In this document: positions 48,062 to 60,675 of the stretch, piece by piece
How positions within the stretch are numbered: position 1 is the first letter of the stretch
Layout: every line of letters starts with the position of its first letter
NCBI RefSeq assembly: GCF_020509005.1
Contig: NC_063017.1
Span: 2,480,001 to 2,544,000 of the forward strand
Direction: 5' to 3'
Length of the DNA: 64,000 nt
DNA from: Fulvia fulva
Taxonomy: Eukaryota; Ascomycota; Dothideomycetes; Mycosphaerellales; Mycosphaerellaceae
Translations under genes and position numbers: made by a program
The notes under the pieces: model-generated
Told to the model about the DNA's origin: nothing
Seen by the model: only the letters and a program-made list of their open reading frames with translations
Database searches by the model: none

Positions 48062-49443
48062 GTATGGGTGATTGTTGCCATGGCGTTTGGGAGGCATTGT
48101 GATGTCGAGCATCACGATCGTCGGAGATCATCGAGCTAGAGCAGCACTCCGGGATGCATGTTGAGGCGTTTCATGGCTGTCAGTTTTCTGCAAGTTAGCG
48201 AGTTCATACCCTGCTCTGTATAGAGGAGTCAATTTAGTAGTAGTGATGTCGAAGAGAATCTTTTCAGCCGGCATGATAGTATCCTGCCTTTCGTGTTAAG
48301 GCTGGCTGGGCAAGGTGAGTGAATCGTCGATGGTCTAAGAGACAGCACAGTGGGCTTGCCACTGCCAGATCCGAGAAAGGAGGGAGCAGCAGTCGACATT
48401 GCGAAAGATGAGGTTCGTTTAAGGTACCGCCGCCGTCAAGGATTGCCAGTCTCTGCTTCCCGAAGCACATGAGCAAGGAAGTTGCAGGGACATCGCTGCC
48501 GTTGGAGGCATACTCAGAAAGTCAATTTCTTGAGAATTCGACGCGTCGCGTCCATCAAGCTGGAGGACTGAGCGAATCCTTCTTCGCTGCGCGGATCTGT
48601 CATCTGAAGAGATTTTTGCCCACGTATGGTATAAGGGAATCCAAGCAATGCCGCTTCAAAAGAGGGAAGGAGTGCAGGAAGTTCATGTTGATGGCAGGTG
48701 TGATAAATGATGATCCGCGCTAGACTGGGACTGATGTCTTGGCGCATTGTGAACCTTGGGCATTCGACAACAGTGCTCTACAGGCATTCTCCAGCCTGCT
48801 TCATGGCTTCTGCCTGCCTTCGAGGCTGTCACTTGCGCGCTTCGTCGGTGGGCATTGCCATGACCGTTGCTTCATCTCGATCCCTACTTGGGGTGTGGAT
48901 GCGCATCTTGCAGCCCCGGCTTTGACCCTTCTCGTCACAGGTGTCGGCGCGCAATACCGTTTTGACTATGCTGCCGCCAAGAGACCCTACAAAGCGGCAC
49001 GGTCAATCTTTTTACAGCATGTTCGGCGAAGGCAAAGAGGAGATGAAACAATCACGCATGAAAGTAGTCGGAATTACGACTTAGGCGCCACCCAACAGCC
49101 GTCCCACTGACGAACATGATCAAGACTGGTCACTTCTTATGGCAAGCGGCCGAGATGCTAGGTAACACTTCGTTGCAGAGGAAATCGCGGCTGACAACTG
49201 GCAAGAGAAAGCACCAAATCTAGGTAACGCCCAACCCAACGGCCACTGCAGTTCACATGTTTGACTTGGCAGGACCATCAGCCTGGTATGATTTTGTAGG
49301 TCGAAGTCTTCACCACACGCCCTTGACGTTGAAATTACGCCCACATATATGTAGAATATATGTACTGGTACCTCTTCCAGTCCTGCGTCGGCATATCTGT
49401 TCGCCAAAAACCACACACTCCGAAGTCGGTGCTCGAGTTCACC
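48062..49443. other. Intergenic, no gene recognised
   Basis: About 1.4 kb of normal-composition DNA. Open stretches of 60-120 codons occur on both strands and overlap one another without recognisable domains. The region upstream of 49444 should hold the promoter of the next gene. Confidence 0.45.
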
Positions 49444-50754
49444 ATGCCGCGCCGTACGCTCAAGTTCCACAATGGGTCTACCCCTATCGAAGGCGACTAC
49501 ATGCCCGGCAGCGCAACAGGGCCGTTCAGATGGATGGACCCATCTCACGCAGTCTGGGAGGGAGATATTCGCGATCCGGAGGCTCACGCGACTGGATACA
49601 AGAACGCACACTACGACCGTGATGCTCGGAAGGGCAGACGCGCAATCATCGTCGATCGTTCCCAACTCGAGGGGCTAAATGTTACCTTGCCGTCGCGCAC
49701 CGGCGGCTTGACAGGAGCCTTGAAAACGATATTGAGCATGATGCGCTTCTGGGATGCTCCTCTGGATAATATCAGCTGGTGGACAGCTATGGTCTACATA
49801 ACAGGTAGTTCGCTATTCGTCATGGCCAGCTACATCAAAGGGGGCAACACTCAGCTGGATTACGACTACAACCGCTGGTTCGCTTGGGCTGGCTCTGCGG
49901 TGTTCGCCGTTGGGGCCTATCTCATGATTCTCGAAACGATCAACTCCAATCGCACCCCCGTAGGCTATCATGTCGAACCGGTTTCCGATGCCTCAGATGT
50001 GTCTGCCAAAACAGAGAGCAAGTTCGTTCCAAACGATTGGGAATATAATAGGAGATTTGGTTGGTCAAAGCCAGACTGGAGCTGGTACGTTTTCGAAGGC
50101 CAACAGACATCGAGCAGTGGTTTAGACTATAATGGAGCGCGCGAGACAGGCACTTCACGATGCGCTCCATATGTACATCAAAAGCTAACACCCTCCTGTT
50201 TGTAGGTTCACAAAGCTCGCGGATTTCCGCCGACGGGACCTTGGCTTCTGGGCCACTATGATACAGGCAGTGAGCTCGGCCTTATTCTTCTGGGCCAACA
50301 GTGTCAGCCTCCAACCGACATGGCGCCACATTGCGGAAGATCCCAAGACATTGAAAGGAGCCTTCTATTTCCCCATATTCACAGGATGCATCGGCTTCGC
50401 GGTAGCTGGGATCATTCTCGCTCTCGAGATGCAGACAAGATGGTGGAAGCCGGCTTATGATCAGATTGGTATGGACCTACACACTGTCGATGAGACGGTG
50501 CTAATTTCATCGTAGGCTGGCATATTGCTATGCTCAAGTTCACTGGCGCCTGCCTCTTCATCGCCGCCGGGCTTTATGCTATGTATGAGAAGAGTTACGA
50601 GTCTGCAATGTTGTCACTGTCGGGCTCGGTCGCTTTCCTCTGTGGCAGCATTCTGCTATGGTTTGAGGTCATGCTGCCACATCCTGTCTATTACGAAAAA
50701 GCGGATCAGTCTCAAGTGAAAGGGGAGGAGGAGCCAGTCAATGCCGTAGACTAG
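49444..50754 (+). CDS. Six-helix integral membrane protein, function unknown
   Basis: Exons 49444-50084, 50206-50468 and 50516-50754 sum to 1143 bp (380 residues); introns 50085-50205 and 50469-50515 have GT..AG ends. After a hydrophilic N-terminus (MPRRTLKFHNGSTPIEGDY) six hydrophobic segments are visible: WWTAMVYITGSSLFVMAS, WFAWAGSAVFAVGAYLMIL, FWATMIQAVSSALFFWAN, FPIFTGCIGFAVAGIILAL, LKFTGACLFIAAGLYAM and LSLSGSVAFLCGSILLWF. It ends with a charged tail. Met at 49444 is chosen over the in-frame Met at 49360 because it opens the hydrophilic, gene-like part. No catalytic motif is seen; it looks like a fungal conserved membrane protein. There is no RIP-type damage although RIP-mutated DNA starts about 250 bp downstream. 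Confidence 0.8.
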
Positions 50755-50999
50755 CTTGGAATGACATTATTGCGACACGCCACTCTTGTCTAAGTAGAAT
50801 GGTAATGTTCAAATCCGCCACTTTGAACTATACCCGCCCTTGCAACTCGTTGTGCATTTGATCCTGGTCTGCTTGGCCAATCAGAGTGTTGTTCGGGGGT
50901 GCAAGTGAAGCCCAAGCAGTGGCTGTGCGGGCGTCACCGCCGAGCGCCACTAGAAGTCTTCCCCACCTGCCGCACGGTCCTAACTAATACACACCTCTC
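50755..50999. other. Right edge of the gene island
   Basis: Normal composition up to about 50960-51000, then an abrupt change to TpA-rich DNA. No gene. Confidence 0.5.
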
Positions 51000-51891
51000 A
51001 ATCTAATAAAGCTTGTTTCCATTATTATCTTATCTACACTATTACTATAGCTATAGACAAGTAATATAAGTCCGTAATAGCTTATTTAAAAGCGTAAGAT
51101 AAGCCTAATATTATATAATTAGTCCGGGAGTATAGTATTAAGCGTACAAAGCTTAGTAAGCTCTAGGACGGTAAGTAAGGAACCTAGTGGTAGTAGTATA
51201 AAGAATAGCGATTATTAAACGATATATAAGAGAGAGAGCTATACTAATAGATTAATACCCTTATAGAGCTAGCCCTACTACCTATACTAATAACAATACG
51301 TAACTTTATACGCGAGCCCTACGGTACTAAGGCTAGTAAGAATTAGGTCTCTAGGTTTAGAAATAGGTAGTCTTATACCTTAGATATAGCCTATCTTAGA
51401 GTATTAGATAAGGCCCGGAAAAAGCTAATAGGTACGTATTATATATCTAGTACTACTTACTACCTAAGAGATAGTTAATAAGTATAATATCTAGTCTAAG
51501 AACATCTCTAATATAGATAAGAAGCGCTTTATATTTAGGGTCCTATCTAAGGCAAAGTGAATATTTACTAAGAATATAGCTAAGTAAGGAAAGCTAATAG
51601 GATACCTTTAAGATAGTAATAGAGAGTAGGTTACTTATATAGTAGCTATATTAGCTAATAAGATAAGCCTACTACCTTACCTTATCTATAAGGCTACTTC
51701 TAGTAATCTATAAGATACCTAGGTTAATAATATAGATCCTTAGTAATATATAGCCTTCTTTACGAGCTTATCTTTAGGCTAGACAAATAACGAGCTAGGT
51801 TATTAATAGCTTATAAAGGTCTATAATAGATATACTAAGAAGAAGGCTCGTAATAGCCGTAACTAGCGGCTCCTAATAGTTAATAGCTATA

Positions 51892-53395
51892 ACGTACTTC
51901 ACTACCGAGCGGGCTATACTACCGAGCGGGCCACTTTTACTAAGAACTGTACTACTTCTACTTTAATTACGACGGTATCTTAACACGACGACATCCTACA
52001 GAATCGTTACTAGGAGGACAATTCCTCTTTAGATTCTTCGCTATCTAGTAAGTCTACTTAATAGGTACGTACGTTATGCCCCGACTCGCTATATCGCTTA
52101 TAGCGTCGTAGCCTTAGTACTAGCCGAACACTATCTAGCGACTCTCTACTCACTTCCTACCTCCTAGTATCCTCTAGAGGTATCAATTGCGACGCCTTAT
52201 CGAAGGTTAGAGACCCTCTAGACTGAATATACTTGCGCTTTCGTGCTTTTCGCTATATAAGGGTGTTACGGTTCGAGATTCTAAGGAATTATAGCCACTC
52301 ATTTTGCGGGAGAATCCGAAACTAATCAGCTTAGAGACCTTAGCAACTAAGCGCTCAGTCTGATCAGTATGCTTAGTGATCAGTCTGATTAGTATACTTA
52401 GTAATTAGTCTAGTCAGTATACTTAGTGATCAGTCTAATTAGTTAATTAGTTACGCTAAGACATAGTACTATATAGACGACGCTTCTTTACGAGTAGATA
52501 GGAGCCTCGTACTCAACTCATTTTAAGTATATACTATATACTGTTTAGGACCACTACCTTCTTAACGAGTCAGAGATATCACTATAAAGATCTAAGCCCG
52601 GTTAGGATAACGTATAGCGGTTCCTAACAAAGGGCCTCGTTAGACTTACGTAGCTTACTAATCTCGCTTCGTATAAGAGCTATCTAATACGCTATCTCTC
52701 TACTCCCTCTCTATTACCCTATTGAACGACCTTCCTCTTTCCACTACGCCTTTCTAAACCCGTAACGACGCTCTAAGACGTAATGACACCTATTATAAAC
52801 CCTGTCTCGTCGAAGTTATAGGTGTCCTAGTTAAGGATGCTATACTTCTCCTTTATATTACGTATAAGTAAGAACTACCTCTCGATAACGTCTAGATCTT
52901 CTATTAGGGCTCGCTAACGATCGTATCTACGTATTATACAAACCTTTAGCTCACGATACCGCCTAATAAACCTGTCTATCCAATTGAGACTAGCGGGCTT
53001 AAGACCCTTCTCTTATAGCAATGAATCGGCTATTGCTTATATACTAGCCTTTAATAGCGGGAAACCTCTAAGATCTAGCTCGAGTATGTACTTAAGTATC
53101 ACCCTCTCTTCTAGCTCTATAAGCTTCTTCGAATTAGGCTCGTAGTCACCCCGAGGAGGTCGTCTATTCAATCGATACCCTAGTGTAGTTCGAGACGCGT
53201 CGTATACCTTTATAGCAAGTCGATTCGTAATTTTCGCGTCGCGTTTTATGGCCTAGACAGCTAAGGTCAGTTTGGCCTCGTTTGAAGACAATATACGCTA
53301 TAATAGTGGTGATATAGCTATATCTATAGAAGTGGTAAAGTTCTTAGCAAAAGTGGCCCGCTCGGTAGTATAGCCCGCTCGGTAGTAAAGCACGT
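51892..53395 (-). mobile_element. Fot1/pogo-type DNA transposon inside the host pogo
   Basis: 1504 bp with inverted repeats of about 55 bp starting ACGTRCTTYACTACCGAG, flanked by TA at 51890-51891 and 53396-53397. The minus-strand transposase shows a helix-turn-helix/CENP-B-like region near 53100-52980, NFDETGFIIGVITS near 52830-52790 (first catalytic Asp), then VVTGLERR. RIP stops are present in the remainder. The insertion lies in the conserved second-Asp region of the host transposase. Confidence 0.85.
52356..52450. repeat. 25-bp tandem repeat inside the pogo element
   Basis: Three full units (52356-52380, 52381-52405, 52406-52430) plus a partial fourth, close to CAGTCTGATTAGTATACTTA followed by GTGAT. 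Units differ mainly by C/T at CpA, so the array predates RIP. Confidence 0.85.
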
Positions 53396-54578
53396 TAGCT
53401 TATATCTTACTACAAAGTTTATTAGTTAGGCTCTAAAGTATAAGATAATTGTAGGTATATATCTACCTTATTTAAAATATAGGCTATAGCTACTTAATAT
53501 AAGCGTATTCGTTACTCTCGCGTCTTAATATTTAATAGCCCTAAACGACTAGCTATACTAATCTAGTACTATCTAAGGTATTACGAAGAGAGCCTTCTTT
53601 ACTATCTTCTAGTAAGTATAGTAGCTTATAGTAGTACCTAGGAATATTAAGTTAGCCTTCTTAAAGATAGGTATCTATCTATTTAGCCTAGAGATAGTAC
53701 TATCTAAGCTTCTACCTCCTAAGAAGTTAGGCCCTTTAGTAGTAAGCTTACGGCCTACTTCGAAGTCTTCTACTAGTAGTAGTATAATCGTACCTGAATA
53801 GAGAAAGATAGAGAGGCTTATTCGAGACGCTATAAATAAGAAAGACTATACTAGAGTCCTATACCTTCGAAATAGGGTCGATACCTATAGGAGTAGAGAT
53901 GTCGTAATATATAGTACGCCTACGATTCTCCGAATCGTAGATAAACTAAAGCTTACTTTATTTCTTAAGGCCGGTATCTTGTAGATAAGTCGTAGGATAC
54001 GTTACGTTCGGCTCCTCTACGTCTAGTATAGTCCGAAGGGCCCTAATATTATATATAGATAGCCTTATACTAAGGCTCCTATTATAATTACCTCTTCTTC
54101 TATATAAGCTACCCTTAGCTTAGTAGAAAGGTTATAGTATCTTCTACGGCCTTCCGTAGCGTTCTAGGGCCGTCTCTAGGTAGTATTATATTATCATAAG
54201 GCGCGTTACTAGGCGCGTTACGAGCTATATTACTATATAGTAATAATAGTATACGGGCTACCTCGTAGAGATAAAAACTCGAAGCTTATCTTAGACCTCT
54301 TCTATAACCTATAACTCCTATCTTATATCGATTTATCTACTCCTTTCTTACGTCTCTCTTACTTCCTCTCTACGCCTAGTATACTCCTCGCTAGTAACTA
54401 CTAGTATCTACTACTCCTACTATAGACCCCAAGGTTATACTCTAAGACTAGCTTTGCTAGGACGCCCTTATACGGGACGTACTAGTAACGCCTACCGGCC
54501 GTAAGTATACCGCCGCCTAGGCGTAGCTTATTACTCCTAGTCTAGTATAGAAGTTAGCTAAGAAGATTAAGACATATA

Positions 54579-56245
54579 TATAGATAGATAGATAGATTTG
54601 TTATTCCCCTATTCTAGGACCCTGTTTGGCCTATATAGGTATATATCTATTATTATATACAAAAGGAAACCCGAATAGGTGAAAACCCTTCCTACCCCCG
54701 ACCTCTCCTTATCTAGATTAGCTTTCCCTCTAAACGTATATAGTCTATATTACTACCCTAAGGGGGGAGTAGATGGCAAAGGCGAGGAACCGGACGATTG
54801 GGGCACTTCTTAATAATGCTAAGGACCTACGGCGCATTACGAACTAGATACTAGAGAAGGGCTAGCTAGAACAGTACCGCCTAGTAGGAGTAGTATAGGA
54901 AGAGAGGACACGACGTAGCGCGACGAGACCGGCTAGGAGCGGGGGCTAACGGGGTAGTGACATAGACTATATACGTTCAGAGGGAAAGCTAAACTAGATA
55001 AGGAGTAGTCGGCGGCGGGAAGGGTTTTCACCTACTCGGGTTTCCCTTTGTACATAACAATAGATATATACCTATATAGGCCGGATAGGGTCCTAGAATA
55101 GGGGAATGACAAATCTATCTATCTATCTATCTATTACTACCCCTTTAGCCCCCGCTCGTAGCCGGTCTCGTCGCGCTACGCCGTATTCTCTCTTCCTATA
55201 CTACTCCTACTAGGCGGTACTGTTCTAGCTAGCCCTTCTCTAGTATCTAGTTCGTAATACGCCGTAGGTCCTTAACGTTATTAAGAAGTGCCCTAATCGT
55301 CCGGTTCCTCGCCTTTACTATCTACTCCCCCCTTCCTAGCGACTACCTCGGACAGACGAGGAGTACGTACCGTACGTTCTAGGAGCGATAGCCGTAGGGG
55401 CAGCTAGTATTCGTGTATTCTAGAACCTTCCTCTATAATAGGTACCCCTAGAGGCCGATGTGTTCGGTTCGTAGTTAGGTTACTATACTACTCTATACCC
55501 TCGTAAGGCGGTAGTAGATAAGCGTCGGGGGGTACTTGACCGCGGATTTTATAGCTGACCATTCCTTAGGTTGTCCCGCTAACTAAGGGCGTCTACTCTA
55601 CCCTATAACCTAGTTGCTCTACCTCTCTTTCTATAGTTACTCTATAAACGATTTCTTACCCTCCTATTATATTGCTAGCTATTCGTCCTATACCCGGTAG
55701 TTCGGCTCGTTTCCGGATCGAATGCCCTTATACGCTAGTACTAATTCGCGGGCCCTTACAACTATACTAGCGATGACCTTCTATACTAGGTACTATACCG
55801 ACTTACCTAAGTAGGAGGTCCGTAGTCCCTAGATATAGAGGTCGATCGGCGGTATAGCGGTCTCGTACTTAAGTATCCTTATTAGTATCGACTTATATAC
55901 CCTAGTAACCTTCCTTAGGTATTAGTTTTAGATCTTTACTAACGGCGCGACGAGTCCCTTTAATAGATAGGCCCTATCGCCTAAGGACTATACTTAGCTA
56001 CTATAGGTAAGGACTGGCCGTATAATAGCCGTATATAGAAGTCGTAACTACCGAAAGTCCGCCCCCTATATAGACGTAGTGAGCCTCTAGTATAATGCTA
56101 TACTCTATTTAGCTTTCCGTAATATTACCTATACGTACTTCCTCTACTATAGCGCCGGGTCTACCTATAGTCCGAGGATCCTAAGCTAATCGACCGGGTT
56201 AGTTATATACCCCTATATCTAGATAGAAGCTTATATATTATAGAA
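54579..56245 (-). mobile_element. Tad1-like LINE, copy 5, 5'-truncated, with nested LINE
   Basis: On the minus strand it matches the last part of the LINE (from about the equivalent of 9825 in copy 1) to the ATCT-repeat tail, which appears here as TAGATAGATAGATAGATTTG (54581-54600). The match ends near 56245, a 5' truncation typical of LINEs. It is interrupted at about 54760-55133 by a forward LINE fragment. Confidence 0.85.
54761..55133 (+). mobile_element. Tad1-like LINE, copy 6, 3' end only, inside copy 5
   Basis: 373 bp matching the last part of copy 1 from AGGGGGGAGT to the tail ATCTATCTATCTATCTAT. ATTACTACCC flanks it on both sides (54749-54758 and 55133-55142), which is the target site duplication. 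It inserted in the opposite orientation into copy 5. Confidence 0.88.
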
Positions 56246-56770
56246 CCGTTATTACGGGCCTAGGCGGACGTCTAGTAAATAGCAGTCGGTTACGTAACTC
56301 GGTACGGGCCGGCCCGTATACCTCGGTATAGATATTAACTTTCCGTACCTCGTGCTACTCTTAGATAGCCTATCTAACAACTTCGTTATTTGCTCTATAT
56401 TAAGAACGGCTCCCTTATACTTTATTAGACCTCCTTTACTAACCGTAGAATACGTACTACGAAGGACCTATAAAGTAATAGGTTAAAGATATAGAAACTA
56501 CGCTTATCGCGAGTTTTCTATACTAATCGCGCGATAAGCGCGATAGGTCTAAATCAATAAGAACAATTGTACCTTTATTAATAAGATACTAGCTAAGAGT
56601 ATAGGCGGTAGGTACTCCCTACTTACTAGTCGCCCTAAGATCCGCCGTAAGTCGCTTATATTTAATAGTAGCTAGACTTAAGGTTACTAAACCTAACCCT
56701 AATAGCTAACTAACGAGCAAATATAGTAGCGTATTAAGTAACTAATATAACTAGTTACCGAACCGCCTAA
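56246..56770. other. RIP-mutated DNA, probably gypsy LTR/leader
   Basis: Lies directly upstream of a gypsy gag and contains GC-rich inverted motifs such as ATCGCGCGATAAGCGCGAT near 56525. No second copy exists in the window, so LTR limits cannot be set. Confidence 0.35.
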
Positions 56771-59700
56771 GACGATCAACCTCTCCGACTATACCCGGGA
56801 CGACAAAGTAAAAGAATATACGACTAGATAGGATGTCGAGTTTAATTATAACAATAATATAGTAATAGACGAGGGAGAAGGAGAATAATAGGTAGCTAAG
56901 ACTTTCCGCTATAATCTAGAGGAGCTAAAGAACCTAGATATAACCGAGTTCTAAGCCCTTATAGCTAGTACACCTAAAGCACTATCTACGATCTATTACC
57001 TACTTCGACGCGCCTAAGCCGACGACTATAATATAATCGAGTTGTTAAAGATATTCGGCTAGGCGTATAATAAGCTTTAGGATAAGAGAGTAGTAGTTAG
57101 GATAGCCTAGGATAAGCTAAAGTAGGCCAAGGCCGAGTTTAAGTAGAAGAAGTCAGACATATAGATATTATAGTAGAAGGTAGATAAGTAGGTTAAGTAT
57201 CTTACGAATAAGGTCGATAAGTATAAGAGGAACGAGCCGGATATCGCTAAAGTAAAGGACGATCTAAAGGTAACTCTAGCCGATCGTAATAATATCTAGA
57301 AGAGCTTAGATAACACGACTAAGGAACGCGACACCGCCGTAAAGGATCGCGACTAGCTAATAGTAGCCCGTGATCTACTCTAATAGTAGGTCGACGATTT
57401 TAAGAAACTGCCGCCTACGCCGGATATAGCTAAGAACCGCGAATATATACTTAACGCTATGTCGTAGATTTAAGATAAGAACGTAGAGCTCTCTAAACTT
57501 AACGCCTAGATCGTAGAGTGCGTTAATCGTATCTAGGACCTCGAGAACTAATAGAGCGACGTCGATAATAAGCTCTCTAACTATAAGTCTACCGCTAAGG
57601 ACTATAACCGCGAGATCGAGTATATTAAGAAGACTAAGGACGACGAAATTATAGACCTAAAGAAGCGACTTGCCGAGAAGCCTAAGTAAGGACGTCGCGG
57701 CCGCGGATCGCGTAAGGATAGTACCTAAGATGATAACCTATCTAATAGCTCCGATAGCTCGAGCTCGTCCGACTCCGATTCTAACTCCGAGCCTAGCGAC
57801 GACAAAGATCGCCGTAAGTACCGTAAGAAGAAGTCTAAGAAGAGTAAGCGTAATAGCAAGGACGAGGAGCTCGACGTAGACTAGGATATAATACTTAATA
57901 TCGACCTAGACCTTAACGTTATATTTAAGATAGATAAGACGGAGGTAAAGAAGTTTAGCGGTAATAGGAATAAGGATAACACGCCTATCGGGCTAACGTT
58001 CGAGGTGTAGTAGGACACCTTAGAAACTAAGCTATAGAATACTACGTTCCGTACCTTAAAGGCTACGTTAAAGTTTATATATAACTATACTAAGGGTAGC
58101 GCGTTCTAATTAATCGGACCTTAAATCCCGTCCCTTACTAGCATAAAGGGCGACCGTATATATAAGACACTTAATAAGCTTATAAAGGACTTACGTAAGC
58201 GCTATAGTAAGCGTAACGCGAAGGCTCGCGTACGCGACGACATAGCCGCCTTAAAGTAAGTAGATAGACGTAACGACTCGTTTACCGAGTTTAACGTCTT
58301 ATTTAGAAAGAGTACGAACATTATATAGCTTCACCGAGCCTAAGAGGACTATATCAATATACTTAAGCGTAAGCTAAATTACCGGTACCTCTAGAAGTTT
58401 ATCCCTAAGGACCTATAGACAATTAAAGCTATAGAAGATTACTTATATCGAGCTAAGGAGGATTTCCGCCTAGTCGATATACTATACCCGAGAAAGTAGC
58501 CTACTAAGAAGGATAATAAGAAGGATAGTAAGAAGGACGAGAAGACCGACCTACCTACCGCCGGTTCTAGTAATAATAACGGAGATAGTAGCGGTAGCGG
58601 AGGACGCTATCGACGTACCCGTAAGGCGTAGGCGGATCGTAGCGAAGTTAGTATATAGGCCGCTAATATCGGTCCTCTCGATAACGCTAAGAATACTCGA
58701 TATATAAACGAAGGCCGCTATAAGAAGTGTCGTAAGACCGGATACCGCCTTACTAATCGAGTATATAAGCTCTTCGACTACGAGATACTACCCCGTCTAC
58801 CTACTCTATAATAGCGGGGAAATAGTCAGGCTAGTACTTAAGCGTAGTAAGTATTAGGCCTCTTAGAAGTCTAAAAGAACTAGAGCTACTACCGCTACTA
58901 GGTAAAGGGCTAAGGATATCTTCGCGTTCCTTAAGAACGATTCGAAAGGAACAAGAATAGTAACCTAAGGTAGTAATATACTTAGTAATGCCTAGTATAG
59001 CAAATAGGATCAAATCTTAGTCGTTCTTTAATAACGGTACTAACTCTAAGTTTATAGACCGAATATATATATATAATAACAATTTTAAGATTTATTCGTT
59101 ACTAGAGCCTCTACTCCCTACGCTAGCGGATAGCTCTACTCTAGGAGTAGAGATTACGGAATAGATAACGATAGAACTGGACCTAAATAGTTATAAGGAA
59201 GTCATAAGTACGTAGCTCGCCGATCTCGAATATAATATAGTCCTCGGTAGGCCTTAGAGTATAGTATATTAGCTAGGTATCTATTACGAATCTAGGACGC
59301 TTACCCTCGACTCGGAGCGCTATAAGGAGCTATACCTATAGGACGGCAAGCCGGTATAGGTATAGTTAGTTTATAATAAAGGAAAGTAGCCTATATAGAC
59401 GTATTAAACCTTCCGTCCGGTAGTAACTATAGAGGATAAACCGGGGCCCCGTCTCTATACTAGACTGCCCTTACTAGTAGACGGAAGAGACACTATTAAG
59501 AAGCTATATAGGCGCTCCTTAGGAAAGGACCGGAGAACGCCGGTAGAAGTAACCGTAACTATAATACCGGATAATTAGTTACTAGACATCCTAGAAGTAG
59601 GAGTAGGAGCTTTTATAATATATATAAGACGAAAGGGTACTTAAGTCCACCTTATATATATCCGAGAAAAGGATAAACTACTAGGATCAAAGCAAAGTAC

Positions 59701-60675
59701 CGATCCTCTATTCTTATACGCGATGTTAACCGCTTAGCTAAGCTCATACTCTATATAGCGTATAATAGGCAATTATAGTATAGTAGTAGACGATAAGACT
59801 AAGTAACGACTAGACGCTCGAGCCGTAGCCTTTATACTAGTAGTAGAACGATTAGGGCCCTCGTTAAGGGCGTATAAAATGTACGCGTAAGTAGATATTG
59901 ACCGGTTCTACAAATCGCTTAACAAGGACAATATTATAGACCCGGTAGATCACCTACTACCCGAGTACCGTAAGTACGCCCGAACCTTCTCCGCTTAGGC
60001 GGTATATAAGCTACTACTATACCGACTAGGTATCAATTATAAGATTAACCTTAAGGAAGGAAGTAAGCCACCTTTTAAGTATCTATTCCGTATATCGCTA
60101 TAGGAGGATAAAGTGATTAAGCGTTAGATAGATAGCTACCTAGCCGACTAGAAGATTCGAAGGTACGTAGGACGAGCGGATATAGCTTTGCCCGTACTTA
60201 TAGTACGTAAGCCTAGTAGTAGACTTCGGGTGTACGTAGACTATCGCGGCCTAAACGCTATTACGTTAAAGTCTAGATACCCTATCCCCTTAATATAAGA
60301 TACGCTTAATAGGATAGCGGGTAAGAGGTAGTTTACTAAGCTAGATATAATCGCCGCCTTTAATCGTATCTATATTACGGAGGGTTACGAATAGAAGACC
60401 GTATTTACTACTAGATTTAGATAGTTCGAGTGCTTAGTAATGCCGTTTAGATTATATAATACGCTAGGTATATTTCAGTCTTATATTAACGATACTCTTC
60501 GCGAGTTCCTAGATAAGTTCTGCTCTATATACTTAGACGACATTCTTATCTTTAGCGACACCCTAGAAGAGTATATAGAATATATAAAGAAGGTCCTTTA
60601 GAAGATTTAAGACGCGGGATTATAACTAGACTTCTCTAAGTACGAGTTCTATACGTAATCTACGAAGTACCTAGG
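56771..60675 (+). mobile_element. Ty3/gypsy element (gag-PR-RT), truncated
   Basis: Gag has a long charged, coiled-coil-like N-terminal part (about 56790-57690), an acidic-serine then lysine-rich stretch near 57750-57860, a capsid-like region (about 57950-58490), and a degraded zinc knuckle near 58720-58765 (YKKCRKTGYRLTN). The protease and spacer lie at about 59000-59700. RT has [16 protein letters not shown] near 60224 and [10 protein letters not shown] near 60525. The frame is lost at about 60675 where another element starts, so RNase H and integrase are missing. RIP stops throughout. Confidence 0.8.

Larger units (their letters stand above)
51000..54560 (+). mobile_element. Pogo-type DNA transposon (host), split by another
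   Basis: Plus-strand transposase remnant. An N-terminal helix-turn-helix region reads DK-QYKSVIAYLKA near 51056 and continues through SKNQVSRFRNRQSYT near 51340. IYKATSSNL is near 51690, and the frame reaches the second-Asp region at about 51875, where the element is interrupted at 51892. After 53395 the frame resumes with typical C-terminal sequence near 53430-53540. Stops stand at former Gln/Trp positions. The outer limits are approximate; I could not identify terminal repeats. Confidence 0.65.

Noticed and set aside
48062..49443. Several 60-180 codon open frames on both strands
   Set aside because: They overlap each other on both strands, lack domains and splice-consistent extensions, and look like chance frames in GC-balanced DNA.
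52356..52450. Considered as a CRISPR-like array
   Set aside because: Units are directly adjacent without spacers and lie inside a fungal DNA transposon; it is a minisatellite.
57670..57879. 69-codon open frame in the gypsy gag region
   Set aside because: Out of frame with the recognisable gag reading; low-complexity Ser/Arg composition.
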